From the IMG/VR virus record IMGVR_UViG_3300025872_000040, positions 1 through 64,000 of that record: a stretch of 64,000 nt of DNA; one strand, written 5' to 3'. Positions 26,201-34,218 of the stretch are shown here, one piece after another; within the stretch, counting starts at the first letter, position 1, and each line of letters starts with the position of its first letter. The position numbers and the translations under genes are program-made. The stretch is from a virus. The notes under the pieces are model-generated. The model saw only the letters and a list, made by a program, of their open reading frames with translations. It was not told the DNA's origin and made no database searches.

Positions 26201-26710
26201 CGAGTTTCCGATGTAGCTGGTGTGGAAGTCTGAGAGGGTGAAGAGCTCGTCGATGTAGCCGCTGACCACGAGCTCCTCGACGTTGAGGTCACCCTGACAG
26301 AAAGTGTCGTGCATCCAGAGCGCCTTGAACCTAGCGTTCTTTCTGATCTGCTCGAAGAGGGATGGCTCGAACCTGAACCCGGCGATGTGGCGGTAGGCCT
26401 CGTACATGTACTCCGGAACGAACGGTACGACTGTCCTCATAGATATGACCACGTCGAACGTGGTGTACTGAGTAACCTCCCGGACCGGACGGTAGGTGAC
26501 CCCATCGTACGTACCCGGCTTCGAGTCGTCATCCTCGCAGGAGTTAAAGACGGTCACGTCGAACCCGAGTCGAACGAGCTCCTTGGACATCAGAATCACC
26601 GCTGACTCTGACCCACCTAGGCCTCTCTTCTTAAGGGTATCTCCATCGTAGACGAGACCGATGGTATCGATTATAGCGACCGTAACTTTATCACTCATAT
26701 TGAAGCTCAC
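23255..26710 (-). CDS. Four-domain glycan enzyme: GT4-like, two GT2-like domains, FkbM methyltransferase
   Basis: The 1151-residue leftward gene fuses four enzyme domains. Residues about 5-420 are a GT-B/GT4 type (GLGGSESAVILMSKEL near the start; FPETFGISSLESL near 302). Residues about 450-690 are GT2 (HIAVISTLYNAQDYVARCIE; DxD-like LLDGDDS near 541). Residues about 710-930 are a second GT-A-like domain (ILIAIPTAKN; FAVDYDVEF near 774). Residues about 955-1151 are an FkbM-type SAM methyltransferase (VIYDIGACVLHW; MVKMDVQGAELDVL). The product should build and methylate a short glycan in the cytoplasm. It sits next to the collagen-like fibre gene, from which it is transcribed divergently. An A9 run at the linker before the third domain is a possible slippage site. 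Confidence 0.85.
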   Translation of the reverse strand: MSFNMSDKVTVAIIDTIGLVYDGDTLKKRGLGGSESAVILMSKELVRLGFDVTVFNSCEDDDSKPGTYDGVTYRPVREVTQYTTFDVVISMRTVVPFVPEYMYEAYRHIAGFRFEPSLFEQIRKNARFKALWMHDTFCQGDLNVEELVVSGYIDELFTLSDFHTSYIGNSDHGKRRNFEVLKNKMFMTRNGVVPYFDYVDVSKKDKNLFVYNASVTKGMIPLIDRVWPKVKERIPDARLKVIGGYYRFRSDAPPDAQEETWRKLIEEKRYKKQGIEFTGVITQRQIAEILCEASMFLFPGAFPETFGISSLESLTYNTPLVATRFGALEETAVDQACYLIDYAIEPNGLFPNINSEEQVNKFVDKVVEAYYNTYLHQQKMNYCSVIKDVNGWDTVAIQWKQHLYRKLGLYLSVDDYRRASYINDKVHRVFGRRFSNREEWNTYRSPVTNHIAVISTLYNAQDYVARCIESVACQDYENYTHFVVNDCSTDDSERVIAETLQLLPPDRMQKVMVINRRENRGAPFNQVEVIRKYVHDDSIVMLLDGDDSLVNDNNVLNFYNNLYNGPDGAEFTYGSCWSMVDNIPLIAQDYPPEVKARRDYRNYHFNWIMPYTHLRTFRRALINHVTDDAFKDESGEWFRAGGDGALFYAMIENADPDRVKAVKEIVYNYNDASPLNDYKVNGEEQNKTAKKILSKRTVSTVFETPEKKKVNSKKILIAIPTAKNIEPATFKSIYDLTIPEGYRADFQYFYGYNIDQVRNLIASWVVNGYDYLFAVDYDVEFASDTLEKMLAHDVDLVSGLYIQRKHNQHTLELYRMNDRGGMSNVPLEDIDGQGLVSIDGCGFGCVLVKKRVFEGIGYPWFVYHSALDHSNTVSEDVDFCRKAREKGFKMYADTTIRCDHHGTNVYRVGHTTQTVLKNFKPAATLEDPVRKRLRDLGDQWLVPQAHCEYLTKIRDQYDFHPKVIYDIGACVLHWTKSAKRFAWPDAEYVLFEAMDAPKFLYEEGNYKHFNGVMSDKDGKEVDFWENVEHPGGNSYYKENEEINPNTVNFFNETHRVKKLTRSVDSVVKEKNFPAPDMVKMDVQGAELDVLRGMKKTLKTVKHLVLELQNVEYNKGAPLRGEVIDWLEKNGFKYVELFSNQGPDGDYHFIRK

Positions 26711-26735
26711 CCTTCCATCTCAGTAACACACTGCT

Positions 26736-26743
26736 TATAAATA
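26736..26743 (+). promoter_or_regulatory. T4-type late promoter, TATAAATA, for first collagen-like fibre
   Basis: A perfect TATAAATA preceded by CT lies in the 79-base intergenic region, 54 bases before the fibre ATG. No -35 element is evident, as expected for the gp55-type late sigma system. Confidence 0.75.
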
Positions 26744-26752
26744 CTCACGAGA

Positions 26753-26760
26753 TATTTATC
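26753..26760 (-). promoter_or_regulatory. T4-type late promoter, GATAAATA, for the glycosyltransferase gene
   Basis: On the minus strand GATAAATATC lies about 50 bases before the glycosyltransferase start. It faces the plus-strand TATAAATA with a 9-base gap, so the two predicted start sites are only a few bases apart. Confidence 0.65.
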
Positions 26761-26789
26761 CCAGCTCTATAGCACACTAGGGACGCCAG

Positions 26790-29700
26790 ATGGCCAATAA
26801 GATCCAGATAAAGCGCAGCGCCGTGCCCGGCAAGGTACCCACCACGGGCAGTCTAGAGCTGGGCGAACTAGCCCTCAACACCTACGACGGCAAGCTCTTC
26901 ATCAAGATTGACAGGTCTGGTACCCAGTCGGTCGTCGAGATCGGAGCCATCGGCTACACTGGTTCTATCGGTTACACTGGATCTGTAGGATATACTGGTT
27001 CAATTGGCTACACCGGTTCCATCGGTTACACTGGTTCTCAGGGTGATACTGGCTACGTAGGAAGCAAAGGTGACCCCGGTGAGTTCGGCGGCGCCACCTT
27101 CAACTTTGAGTTCGACACCGCCGTCACTCATCCCGGCCCCCTCTCGAACGGAATAATCACCCTCAACAACGCTGACCTGACCGGCGCTTCCGTGATGGCG
27201 GTCGACTCATACGACTCAGACAACACCGACATATCGGCGTTCCTAACCTCGATTGGCGACTCTACCTCGAATATCAAAGGTCAGATAAAGCTCTCCGACA
27301 AGAACAACCTGTCGAGCTACGTCCTGTACTTCATAGACGCGGCCGCGACGCTTCACGAAGATCACTACGATATATCAGTCAACTACGTATCTGGCAGGAC
27401 TACCCAGTTCGCAGACGGCACCGCGCTGACCGCCACGTTCGCTAGGACGGGTGACCTAGGACCTACTGGTTACACTGGATCTCGTGGTGACACCGGCTTC
27501 GTAGGATCGAAGGGAGATCTAGGATACACTGGCAGCCAAGGATATACTGGATCGCAGGGCTTCACCGGCTCGCAGGGCTACGCTGGATCACGGGGCGATC
27601 AAGGCTTCACCGGATCTCAAGGTAACATCGGATTCACGGGATCGCAGGGAACTACTGGATACGTCGGATCTCAAGGATTTACCGGCAGCAAGGGCGACAT
27701 TGGCTACGTCGGATCCAAAGGAGACCAAGGATACTCAGGTTCTCAAGGATACGCCGGCAGCCAGGGTCCGATAGGTTACACCGGTTCTCAAGGTTACAGC
27801 GGCAGTCAAGGCATCATCGGCTTCACCGGCTCGCAAGGAGTTCAAGGTGTAATAGGTTACACCGGTTCTCAAGGTTACAGCGGCAGTCAAGGCAACATCG
27901 GCTTTACTGGCTCAAAGGGTGATCTAGGATATACCGGAAGTCAGGGTAACCTAGGTAACATTGGCTACACCGGCTCGAAAGGCGACATTGGATACACCGG
28001 TTCTAAGGGACTTCAGGGAGACCAAGGCGCTACTGGCTACACCGGCTCACAAGGCAACATCGGATACAGTGGGTCGCAGGGCGTAACTGGTTACACTGGA
28101 TCTTTTGGCCTGCAGGGTAACATCGGCTACAGCGGTTCGCAGGGCGTTATCGGATATACTGGTTCACAGGGTGACGTCGGGTACGTTGGCTCTCAAGGGT
28201 TCACGGGATCTCAAGGTGTCATAGGCTTCACTGGAAGTCAAGGTATAATTGGCTACACTGGAAGCCAAGGTGATCAAGGTTTCACTGGATCACAGGGTGA
28301 CGCTGGCTACACCGGCAGCCAAGGCGTTCAAGGCAATACCGGCTTCGTAGGAAGTCAAGGAATCCAGGGAGAGCTTGGCTACAGTGGAAGTCAAGGCGAC
28401 ATAGGCTACACTGGTTCTCAAGGAGAAACTGGATTCGTAGGAAGCCAAGGTGACCTAGGCTACACCGGCTCACTTGGTTACGTCGGATCACAGGGTGACA
28501 CTGGTTACGCAGGCTCTCAGGGCGACGTTGGGTTTACTGGATCCAAGGGTGACCAAGGAGTAATTGGATACACAGGATCGCAGGGTGACACTGGCTACGT
28601 TGGCTCACAGGGCTACTCCGGATCGAAAGGCGACATCGGTTGGACCGGATCGAAAGGCGACATAGGCTGGACTGGGTCGCAAGGCGACAGCGGATTTACC
28701 GGTAGTCAAGGAGTCATCGGCTACAGTGGATCTCAAGGTGAAACCGGATTTGCCGGCAGTCAAGGCGTAACAGGTTTTACTGGATCGCAGGGATACACCG
28801 GCTCTAAGGGCGACATCGGCTGGACCGGCTCTCAAGGAGACACCGGATTTACTGGATCTAAGGGAGACGCCGGATACAGTGGCTCTCAAGGAGATACCGG
28901 CTACGTCGGATCACAGGGCGACGTCGGCTTCACTGGATCTAAGGGATTCACGGGATCACAGGGCGACGTCGGCTTCACTGGATCAAAGGGCGACATTGGT
29001 TGGACCGGCTCCAAGGGTGACGCTGGATACACTGGATCGGAAGGTGTCGGCTACACTGGCTCCAAAGGTGACACCGGTCCGGCTTTCTCTGTCAGCGCTA
29101 GCGGTCTTCTCTCTGGTAAGAGTGCTTACGACGGAGAGGCTACTGGATTCTCTTACCTAGCTACAGACACCGGTGACCTGTACATCAAGAACAGCAACAC
29201 GTCCGGTGACTGGTCTTCTCCGATTCCGTTCGTTGGGTACACAGGATCTCAGGGAGCGCTGGGATACACTGGGTCGCAGGGAGTCGGATACACTGGATCA
29301 CAGGGAGACGTAGGCTTCGTAGGATCAAAGGGCGACGTCGGCTTCACTGGATCCACCGGCTACTCTGGATCACAGGGCGTCATCGGCTTTACCGGTTCAG
29401 CCTCTACCGTAGTCGGATACACTGGGTCTCAGGGCGTCATCGGCTACAGTGGATCACAGGGTGACACTGGATACGTCGGAAGTCAGGGATACACCGGCTC
29501 TAAGGGCGACATCGGTTGGACCGGGTCACAAGGTACTACCGGATACTCTGGATCGCAGGGCGACATCGGCTACTCTGGATCTAAGGGCGACATCGGCTTC
29601 ACGGGTAGCCAGGGAGACGTCGGCTACATCGGATCTCAAGGCTATACTGGCTCGCAAGGCGTCATCGGCTACAGCGGCTCGCAGGGTGTCATCGGCTACA

Positions 29701-32700
29701 CCGGTTCGAAGGGCGACCAAGGAGTAATTGGATACACTGGCTCGCAAGGCGTCATCGGCTACACCGGATCTAAGGGTGATCAGGGCGTCATAGGCTACAC
29801 TGGAAGCCTAGGTAACACAGGCTACACCGGATCGGCATCTACTGTAGCTGGTCCGACTGGATACACCGGCTCTAAAGGTGACATAGGCTACACTGGTTCC
29901 AAGGGTGCCGACGGCGGCCAGCTCACTGCGGGTGATTATGTAGTTCGCGGCAAGCTCTCAGGTACACAGACCCTCACAAACAATTCAGACACCGTTATAG
30001 CGTTCATAGACGACTACGACCCAAAGAACTGGCTGAACGCTTCTACTCACAGATTTCAACCGGACGTCGCCGGTTACTATATCATTGACCTAGCAGTAAT
30101 CTGGTCGTCGGCCTCGGTCTCAAACAACCAGTGTAACATTCAGTTCAAGAAGAACGGTACTACTCAGCTAGCGATCGCCATGAAGCAGCTTGAGACTAAT
30201 ACCGCGTACTCACAAGCTCTGACTGACGTCGTCTACTTCAACGGTAGCACTGACTACATCGAGTTCACCGCTTATACAGGAAACTCCACTAGTCAGAATC
30301 TTGAGGTAGCTGGAACTTGGTTCTCGGCCGCCCTCTACGCTTACGGACCCAAGGGTTACACCGGCTCTCTCGGCTACACCGGATCGGCCGGCGCGGGGTT
30401 CACCGGCTCGCAGGGTAACATCGGCTACACTGGGTCTCAGGGATTCACCGGCTCACAGGGTATTATTGGCTACACTGGAAGCCAGGGCATCATCGGCTTT
30501 ACCGGCTCGCAGGGCTACGCTGGATCGCAGGGCGACCTAGGCTTTACGGGAAGTCAAGGCCTCATTGGGTACACCGGGTCTCAAGGATTCACGGGCTCGC
30601 AGGGAACTACTGGCTTCGTAGGAAGTCAAGGCGTACAAGGTGAGTTGGGCTACACTGGATCACAGGGCGAGATAGGTTACACCGGCTCTCGCGGCGTGAC
30701 TGGATTCGCTGGATCACAAGGTGACCAAGGCGTAATTGGGTTCACCGGCTCCAAGGGAGACACCGGCGCAACTGGATACGTCGGTTCGCAGGGGCTACAG
30801 GGTGACCTAGGCTTCACTGGATCGCAGGGTCCGATCGGCTACACCGGAAGCCAAGGCGTACAAGGTGACACCGGGTTCATCGGCTCGCAAGGCTACACCG
30901 GCAGCCAAGGTGACCAAGGTTTAATCGGCTACACTGGAAGCCAAGGCGTACAGGGCGTAACTGGATTCGTAGGCTCTCAGGGTGACCAGGGCAACATCGG
31001 CTACACTGGCTCGCAAGGAACTACTGGATACGTTGGCTCACAAGGATACTCTGGGTCTCAAGGAGACATTGGCTACACCGGCAGTCAAGGAGAAGTTGGC
31101 TACGTAGGATCTAAAGGCTACACCGGCTCTCAGGGCGTAATCGGATTCACCGGCTCTCAGGGCGACGTAGGCTACGTAGGCTCTAAGGGAGACACCGGAA
31201 GCACCGGATACACTGGCAGCAAGGGCGACATAGGTTACACCGGCTCGTTCGGTCTGACCGGTTACACCGGCTCGTTTGGTACGACGGGTTATACCGGCTC
31301 GCGCGGCTTCGGCTACGCCGGTCTAACCTCTACCACCAGCGTCAACGCTACCGGAACTGGAATGAAGACGTTCTACGTCAGCCAGTCCTACGGTGACAAC
31401 GCGTTCGCGGTCGGTCAGAGAGTCAGGGCGATCTACCTCTACGATCCGACCCTCTTCAACGAGGGTGTGATTGACTCCTACAGTGGCACGACTCTAGTTC
31501 TCAACGTAGACTACACCTCGGGCAACGGCTTCGCCGCTGACTGGACTATCGTGGTCGCCGGTGACAGGGGAATCAGAGGCTACACTGGATCGATCGGCTT
31601 CACAGGCTCGCAGGGAGACCAGGGCGCGACTGGATACACCGGAAGCAAGGGTGATCAAGGAAACGTCGGCTACACCGGAAGTCAGGGACTGCAGGGCGAC
31701 GTTGGCTTCGTAGGCTCGCAGGGCTACACTGGCTCGAAGGGACTGCAGGGAGACCAGGGCTACACGGGGTCGCAGGGATCTACGGGTCTGACTGGATACA
31801 CTGGAAGTCAGGGCGACGTCGGAGCAATTGGCTACACCGGATCTAAGGGTGACCAAGGATTCATCGGCTACACCGGATCTAAAGGCGATCAAGGTAACAT
31901 CGGCTACACTGGATCTCAGGGAGACCAGGGCGTCAGAGGTTACACCGGCTCGCAGGGAGACCAGGGAGCTACCGGCTACGTCGGCTCGCAGGGCGCTCAG
32001 GGCAACATAGGCTACACGGGCTCTAAGGGTGACGCAGGGTCTACCGGCTACGCTGGAAGCAAGGGTGACATAGGTTACACAGGCTCGCAGGGAGACCTAG
32101 GATACAGTGGATCCAAGGGTGACCTAGGTTACACCGGCTCGATCGGTTCTACCGGATACACCGGAAGCAAGGGTGAGCCAGGAACGTTTGGTGGAGCGGC
32201 GTTCGACTACACGTTCGACACGTCCACCGCCGACTCAGACCCCGGCACCGGAAAGATCCGCCTCAGCAACGCCAACACCGCGCTGGCGTCGTCTCTCTAC
32301 ATCAACGAGAACGACGACCTGGCAGTCTCAGTGTACAACTACCTGCAGACGATCGACGACTCGACCTCCTCGATCAAGGGTCACTTCACGATAACCGAGA
32401 AAGCGAACACCGCCAACTTCGCTCAGTTCTCGATAACTGGCACTCATACACACAACACTAACTACTTCTCCGTTCCGATCGCGTGGCTGACCGGAGCTTA
32501 CTCTTTCTCTAACGGCCTTGACATCATCGTCACCTTCGCTAGGACCGGCGACAAGGGCGACGCTGGCTACACCGGTTCTGCCGGCGGACTTGGATATACT
32601 GGCAGCAAGGGCGACACGGGTTACACTGGATCTATCGGATCTATCGGCTACACCGGATCGCAGGGAACTCAGGGAACCACCGGCTACACCGGAAGTCAAG

Positions 32701-33713
32701 GTGACCAAGGCGTAACTGGATACACAGGATCTGTCGGAGCTCAGGGCAACCTAGGCTACACAGGATCGCAGGGGTCTCAGGGTGACCTAGGCTTCACGGG
32801 CTCTAAGGGTGACATCGGCTACACTGGCTCCGCTGGAAGTTCTGGAGCGGCAGGTGCTACCGGCTATACAGGATCGCAGGGAGACGCTGGCAGCATCGGT
32901 TACACCGGCTCCAAGGGTGACCAAGGTACGACTGGGTATACCGGATCTGCTGGAACCCAAGGCGCCATCGGCTACACCGGTTCTGCAGGAACTCAAGGAG
33001 ACGTTGGCTACACCGGAAGTCAGGGCAACGTTGGTTACACTGGATCCGTAGGATCGCAGGGTGTTATCGGTTACACCGGCTCTAAGGGCGACATCGGGTA
33101 TACCGGCTCACAGGGTACTCAGGGTAGCATAGGCTACACTGGATCGGTTGGATCGATCGGCTACACCGGCTCGCAAGGAGCTCTCGGCCCTCTGGGATAC
33201 ACCGGCTCCGCGGGTGTGGGTTACACCGGATCAGCTGGAGTCGCTACCGCGGCCGGCGCAGACACACAGGTGCAGTTCAACGACGGTGGGACTACTACCG
33301 GCGCGTCGGCAGGCTTCACCTTCAACAAGACTACCAACACGGTCTTTATCTCTGGAAAGCTAGGTCTCGGCACCGCGGCTACCGCAGAGCTAGACCTCAG
33401 TGGAAACTACGCCCTCAACATAGTGACAGTCTCTGCAAACAGCGTCGACTGCTCTGCTGGTAACTACTTCACTAAGACCGCGGCGGGCAACATCACCTGG
33501 ACTTTTGATAACGTTCCCGCCTCCAGGGCCTACGGCTTCGTGCTAGAGCTGACCAACGGTGGAGCATACACGATGACTTGGCCGGCTGCAACCAAGTGGC
33601 CCTCGGCTACGGCTCCTACTCTGACCGCCAGCGGGGTCGACGTACTAACGTTCATTACCGACGACGGTGGCACTACCTGGCGCGGCCTCGCCTCGATGAT
33701 CAACAGCTCGTAA
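26790..33713 (+). CDS. Giant collagen-like tail fibre with embedded beta domains, including a C1q-like domain
   Basis: The 2307-residue protein starts with KIQIKRSAVPGKVPTTGSLE and ELALNTYDGKLFIK, a common phage fibre N-terminus. Most of the rest is Gly-X-Y repeat of the GYTGSQGDxG type. Non-collagen domains interrupt it at about residues 99-222, 766-815, 1040-1184, 1508-1593, 1798-1921 and 2154-2307. The 1040-1184 domain looks C1q-like (HRFQPDVAGYYIIDLAVIW; TDYIEFTAYTG). Domains 99-222 and 1798-1921 are related to each other. The C-terminal domain is shared with the fibre at 44452. Proline is rare and Thr/Ser are very common in the repeat. The gene is followed by a small chaperone-like gene and an RCC1-repeat gene. 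Predicted: long trimeric host-recognition fibre. Confidence 0.85.
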   Translation: MANKIQIKRSAVPGKVPTTGSLELGELALNTYDGKLFIKIDRSGTQSVVEIGAIGYTGSIGYTGSVGYTGSIGYTGSIGYTGSQGDTGYVGSKGDPGEFGGATFNFEFDTAVTHPGPLSNGIITLNNADLTGASVMAVDSYDSDNTDISAFLTSIGDSTSNIKGQIKLSDKNNLSSYVLYFIDAAATLHEDHYDISVNYVSGRTTQFADGTALTATFARTGDLGPTGYTGSRGDTGFVGSKGDLGYTGSQGYTGSQGFTGSQGYAGSRGDQGFTGSQGNIGFTGSQGTTGYVGSQGFTGSKGDIGYVGSKGDQGYSGSQGYAGSQGPIGYTGSQGYSGSQGIIGFTGSQGVQGVIGYTGSQGYSGSQGNIGFTGSKGDLGYTGSQGNLGNIGYTGSKGDIGYTGSKGLQGDQGATGYTGSQGNIGYSGSQGVTGYTGSFGLQGNIGYSGSQGVIGYTGSQGDVGYVGSQGFTGSQGVIGFTGSQGIIGYTGSQGDQGFTGSQGDAGYTGSQGVQGNTGFVGSQGIQGELGYSGSQGDIGYTGSQGETGFVGSQGDLGYTGSLGYVGSQGDTGYAGSQGDVGFTGSKGDQGVIGYTGSQGDTGYVGSQGYSGSKGDIGWTGSKGDIGWTGSQGDSGFTGSQGVIGYSGSQGETGFAGSQGVTGFTGSQGYTGSKGDIGWTGSQGDTGFTGSKGDAGYSGSQGDTGYVGSQGDVGFTGSKGFTGSQGDVGFTGSKGDIGWTGSKGDAGYTGSEGVGYTGSKGDTGPAFSVSASGLLSGKSAYDGEATGFSYLATDTGDLYIKNSNTSGDWSSPIPFVGYTGSQGALGYTGSQGVGYTGSQGDVGFVGSKGDVGFTGSTGYSGSQGVIGFTGSASTVVGYTGSQGVIGYSGSQGDTGYVGSQGYTGSKGDIGWTGSQGTTGYSGSQGDIGYSGSKGDIGFTGSQGDVGYIGSQGYTGSQGVIGYSGSQGVIGYTGSKGDQGVIGYTGSQGVIGYTGSKGDQGVIGYTGSLGNTGYTGSASTVAGPTGYTGSKGDIGYTGSKGADGGQLTAGDYVVRGKLSGTQTLTNNSDTVIAFIDDYDPKNWLNASTHRFQPDVAGYYIIDLAVIWSSASVSNNQCNIQFKKNGTTQLAIAMKQLETNTAYSQALTDVVYFNGSTDYIEFTAYTGNSTSQNLEVAGTWFSAALYAYGPKGYTGSLGYTGSAGAGFTGSQGNIGYTGSQGFTGSQGIIGYTGSQGIIGFTGSQGYAGSQGDLGFTGSQGLIGYTGSQGFTGSQGTTGFVGSQGVQGELGYTGSQGEIGYTGSRGVTGFAGSQGDQGVIGFTGSKGDTGATGYVGSQGLQGDLGFTGSQGPIGYTGSQGVQGDTGFIGSQGYTGSQGDQGLIGYTGSQGVQGVTGFVGSQGDQGNIGYTGSQGTTGYVGSQGYSGSQGDIGYTGSQGEVGYVGSKGYTGSQGVIGFTGSQGDVGYVGSKGDTGSTGYTGSKGDIGYTGSFGLTGYTGSFGTTGYTGSRGFGYAGLTSTTSVNATGTGMKTFYVSQSYGDNAFAVGQRVRAIYLYDPTLFNEGVIDSYSGTTLVLNVDYTSGNGFAADWTIVVAGDRGIRGYTGSIGFTGSQGDQGATGYTGSKGDQGNVGYTGSQGLQGDVGFVGSQGYTGSKGLQGDQGYTGSQGSTGLTGYTGSQGDVGAIGYTGSKGDQGFIGYTGSKGDQGNIGYTGSQGDQGVRGYTGSQGDQGATGYVGSQGAQGNIGYTGSKGDAGSTGYAGSKGDIGYTGSQGDLGYSGSKGDLGYTGSIGSTGYTGSKGEPGTFGGAAFDYTFDTSTADSDPGTGKIRLSNANTALASSLYINENDDLAVSVYNYLQTIDDSTSSIKGHFTITEKANTANFAQFSITGTHTHNTNYFSVPIAWLTGAYSFSNGLDIIVTFARTGDKGDAGYTGSAGGLGYTGSKGDTGYTGSIGSIGYTGSQGTQGTTGYTGSQGDQGVTGYTGSVGAQGNLGYTGSQGSQGDLGFTGSKGDIGYTGSAGSSGAAGATGYTGSQGDAGSIGYTGSKGDQGTTGYTGSAGTQGAIGYTGSAGTQGDVGYTGSQGNVGYTGSVGSQGVIGYTGSKGDIGYTGSQGTQGSIGYTGSVGSIGYTGSQGALGPLGYTGSAGVGYTGSAGVATAAGADTQVQFNDGGTTTGASAGFTFNKTTNTVFISGKLGLGTAATAELDLSGNYALNIVTVSANSVDCSAGNYFTKTAAGNITWTFDNVPASRAYGFVLELTNGGAYTMTWPAATKWPSATAPTLTASGVDVLTFITDDGGTTWRGLASMINSS
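26951..33245 (+). repeat. Gly-X-Y collagen-like coding repeats (first fibre)
   Basis: Degenerate in-frame 9- and 18-base units (GGNTACACNGGNTCNCARGG-like) run through this interval, broken by the folded domains listed in the gene entry. The repetition is at the protein-coding level and is prone to copy-number change and assembly collapse. Confidence 0.9.
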
Positions 33714-33725
33714 GGAATACTGAAG

Positions 33726-34208
33726 ATGCCAAACTACGCACACGTTGAGAACGACCAGATCCAGAGGCTGTACGACGTTGTCCCTACCGCGTGGAGAAAC
33801 GTGAGCGGCCTCGACAAGCTCAGCGACGAGGAGCTAGTCGACTACGGCTGGTACAGGATACAGAAGCAAGACGTAAGCTTCGACGCGGCGACTCACTACG
33901 CCACCTACGACTACTCCTACGACTCGGCCGACGACGTCGTCAGAGAGACGACCGTCATTCATGAGAAGGTCGCGCCCTCCATCGAGGAGGCAAAGCCGGC
34001 GTTCCTGCGCTTTCTTAGAGAGGTGAGGAACGAGAAGCTAGCCGAGACAGACTTCACCCAGCTGGCAGACGTAGTAGCCAGGTCCACTCCGGAGCAGAAC
34101 CAGGCCTGGGCAGACTACAGGCAGGCCCTGAGGGATCTACCGGAGCAGTACGCCACAAACGACGTAATAAATATCCAGAACGTCGAGTGGCCTTCTAAAC
34201 CGGAATGA
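33726..34208 (+). CDS. Tail-fibre assembly chaperone-like protein (copy 1)
   Basis: The 160-residue protein starts YAHVENDQIQRLYDVVPTAW and ends with a helical part: FLREVRNEKLAETDFTQL, then WADYRQALRDLPEQY. This 'RN..L...D.TQL...  YRQALRDLP' pattern is typical of phage tail-assembly chaperone-like proteins (Phage_tail_APC group) beside fibre genes. The protein at 47824 is a paralogue with the same layout and the same position between a collagen-like and an RCC1-repeat gene. Such proteins may fold fibres or be structural. The ATG follows the fibre stop by 12 bases. Confidence 0.7.
   Translation: MPNYAHVENDQIQRLYDVVPTAWRNVSGLDKLSDEELVDYGWYRIQKQDVSFDAATHYATYDYSYDSADDVVRETTVIHEKVAPSIEEAKPAFLRFLREVRNEKLAETDFTQLADVVARSTPEQNQAWADYRQALRDLPEQYATNDVINIQNVEWPSKPE
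34166..34173 (+). promoter_or_regulatory. Possible late promoter AATAAATA inside the chaperone gene, for the RCC1 gene
   Basis: AATAAATA lies 53 bases before the ATG of the giant RCC1-repeat gene, the spacing seen at clear late promoters here. The first base departs from TATAAATA and the equivalent place in the second cassette lacks a box. Confidence 0.35.
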
Positions 34209-34218
34209 TTGTCAGCAG

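Noticed and set aside
28605-28889. Short minus-strand open frames within the collagen-like gene
   Set aside because: They arise from the repetitive coding pattern and encode low-complexity shadows.
26951-33245. CRISPR-like or satellite repeat array
   Set aside because: Units are in frame, degenerate at third positions and encode Gly-X-Y; there are no unique spacers of constant length.
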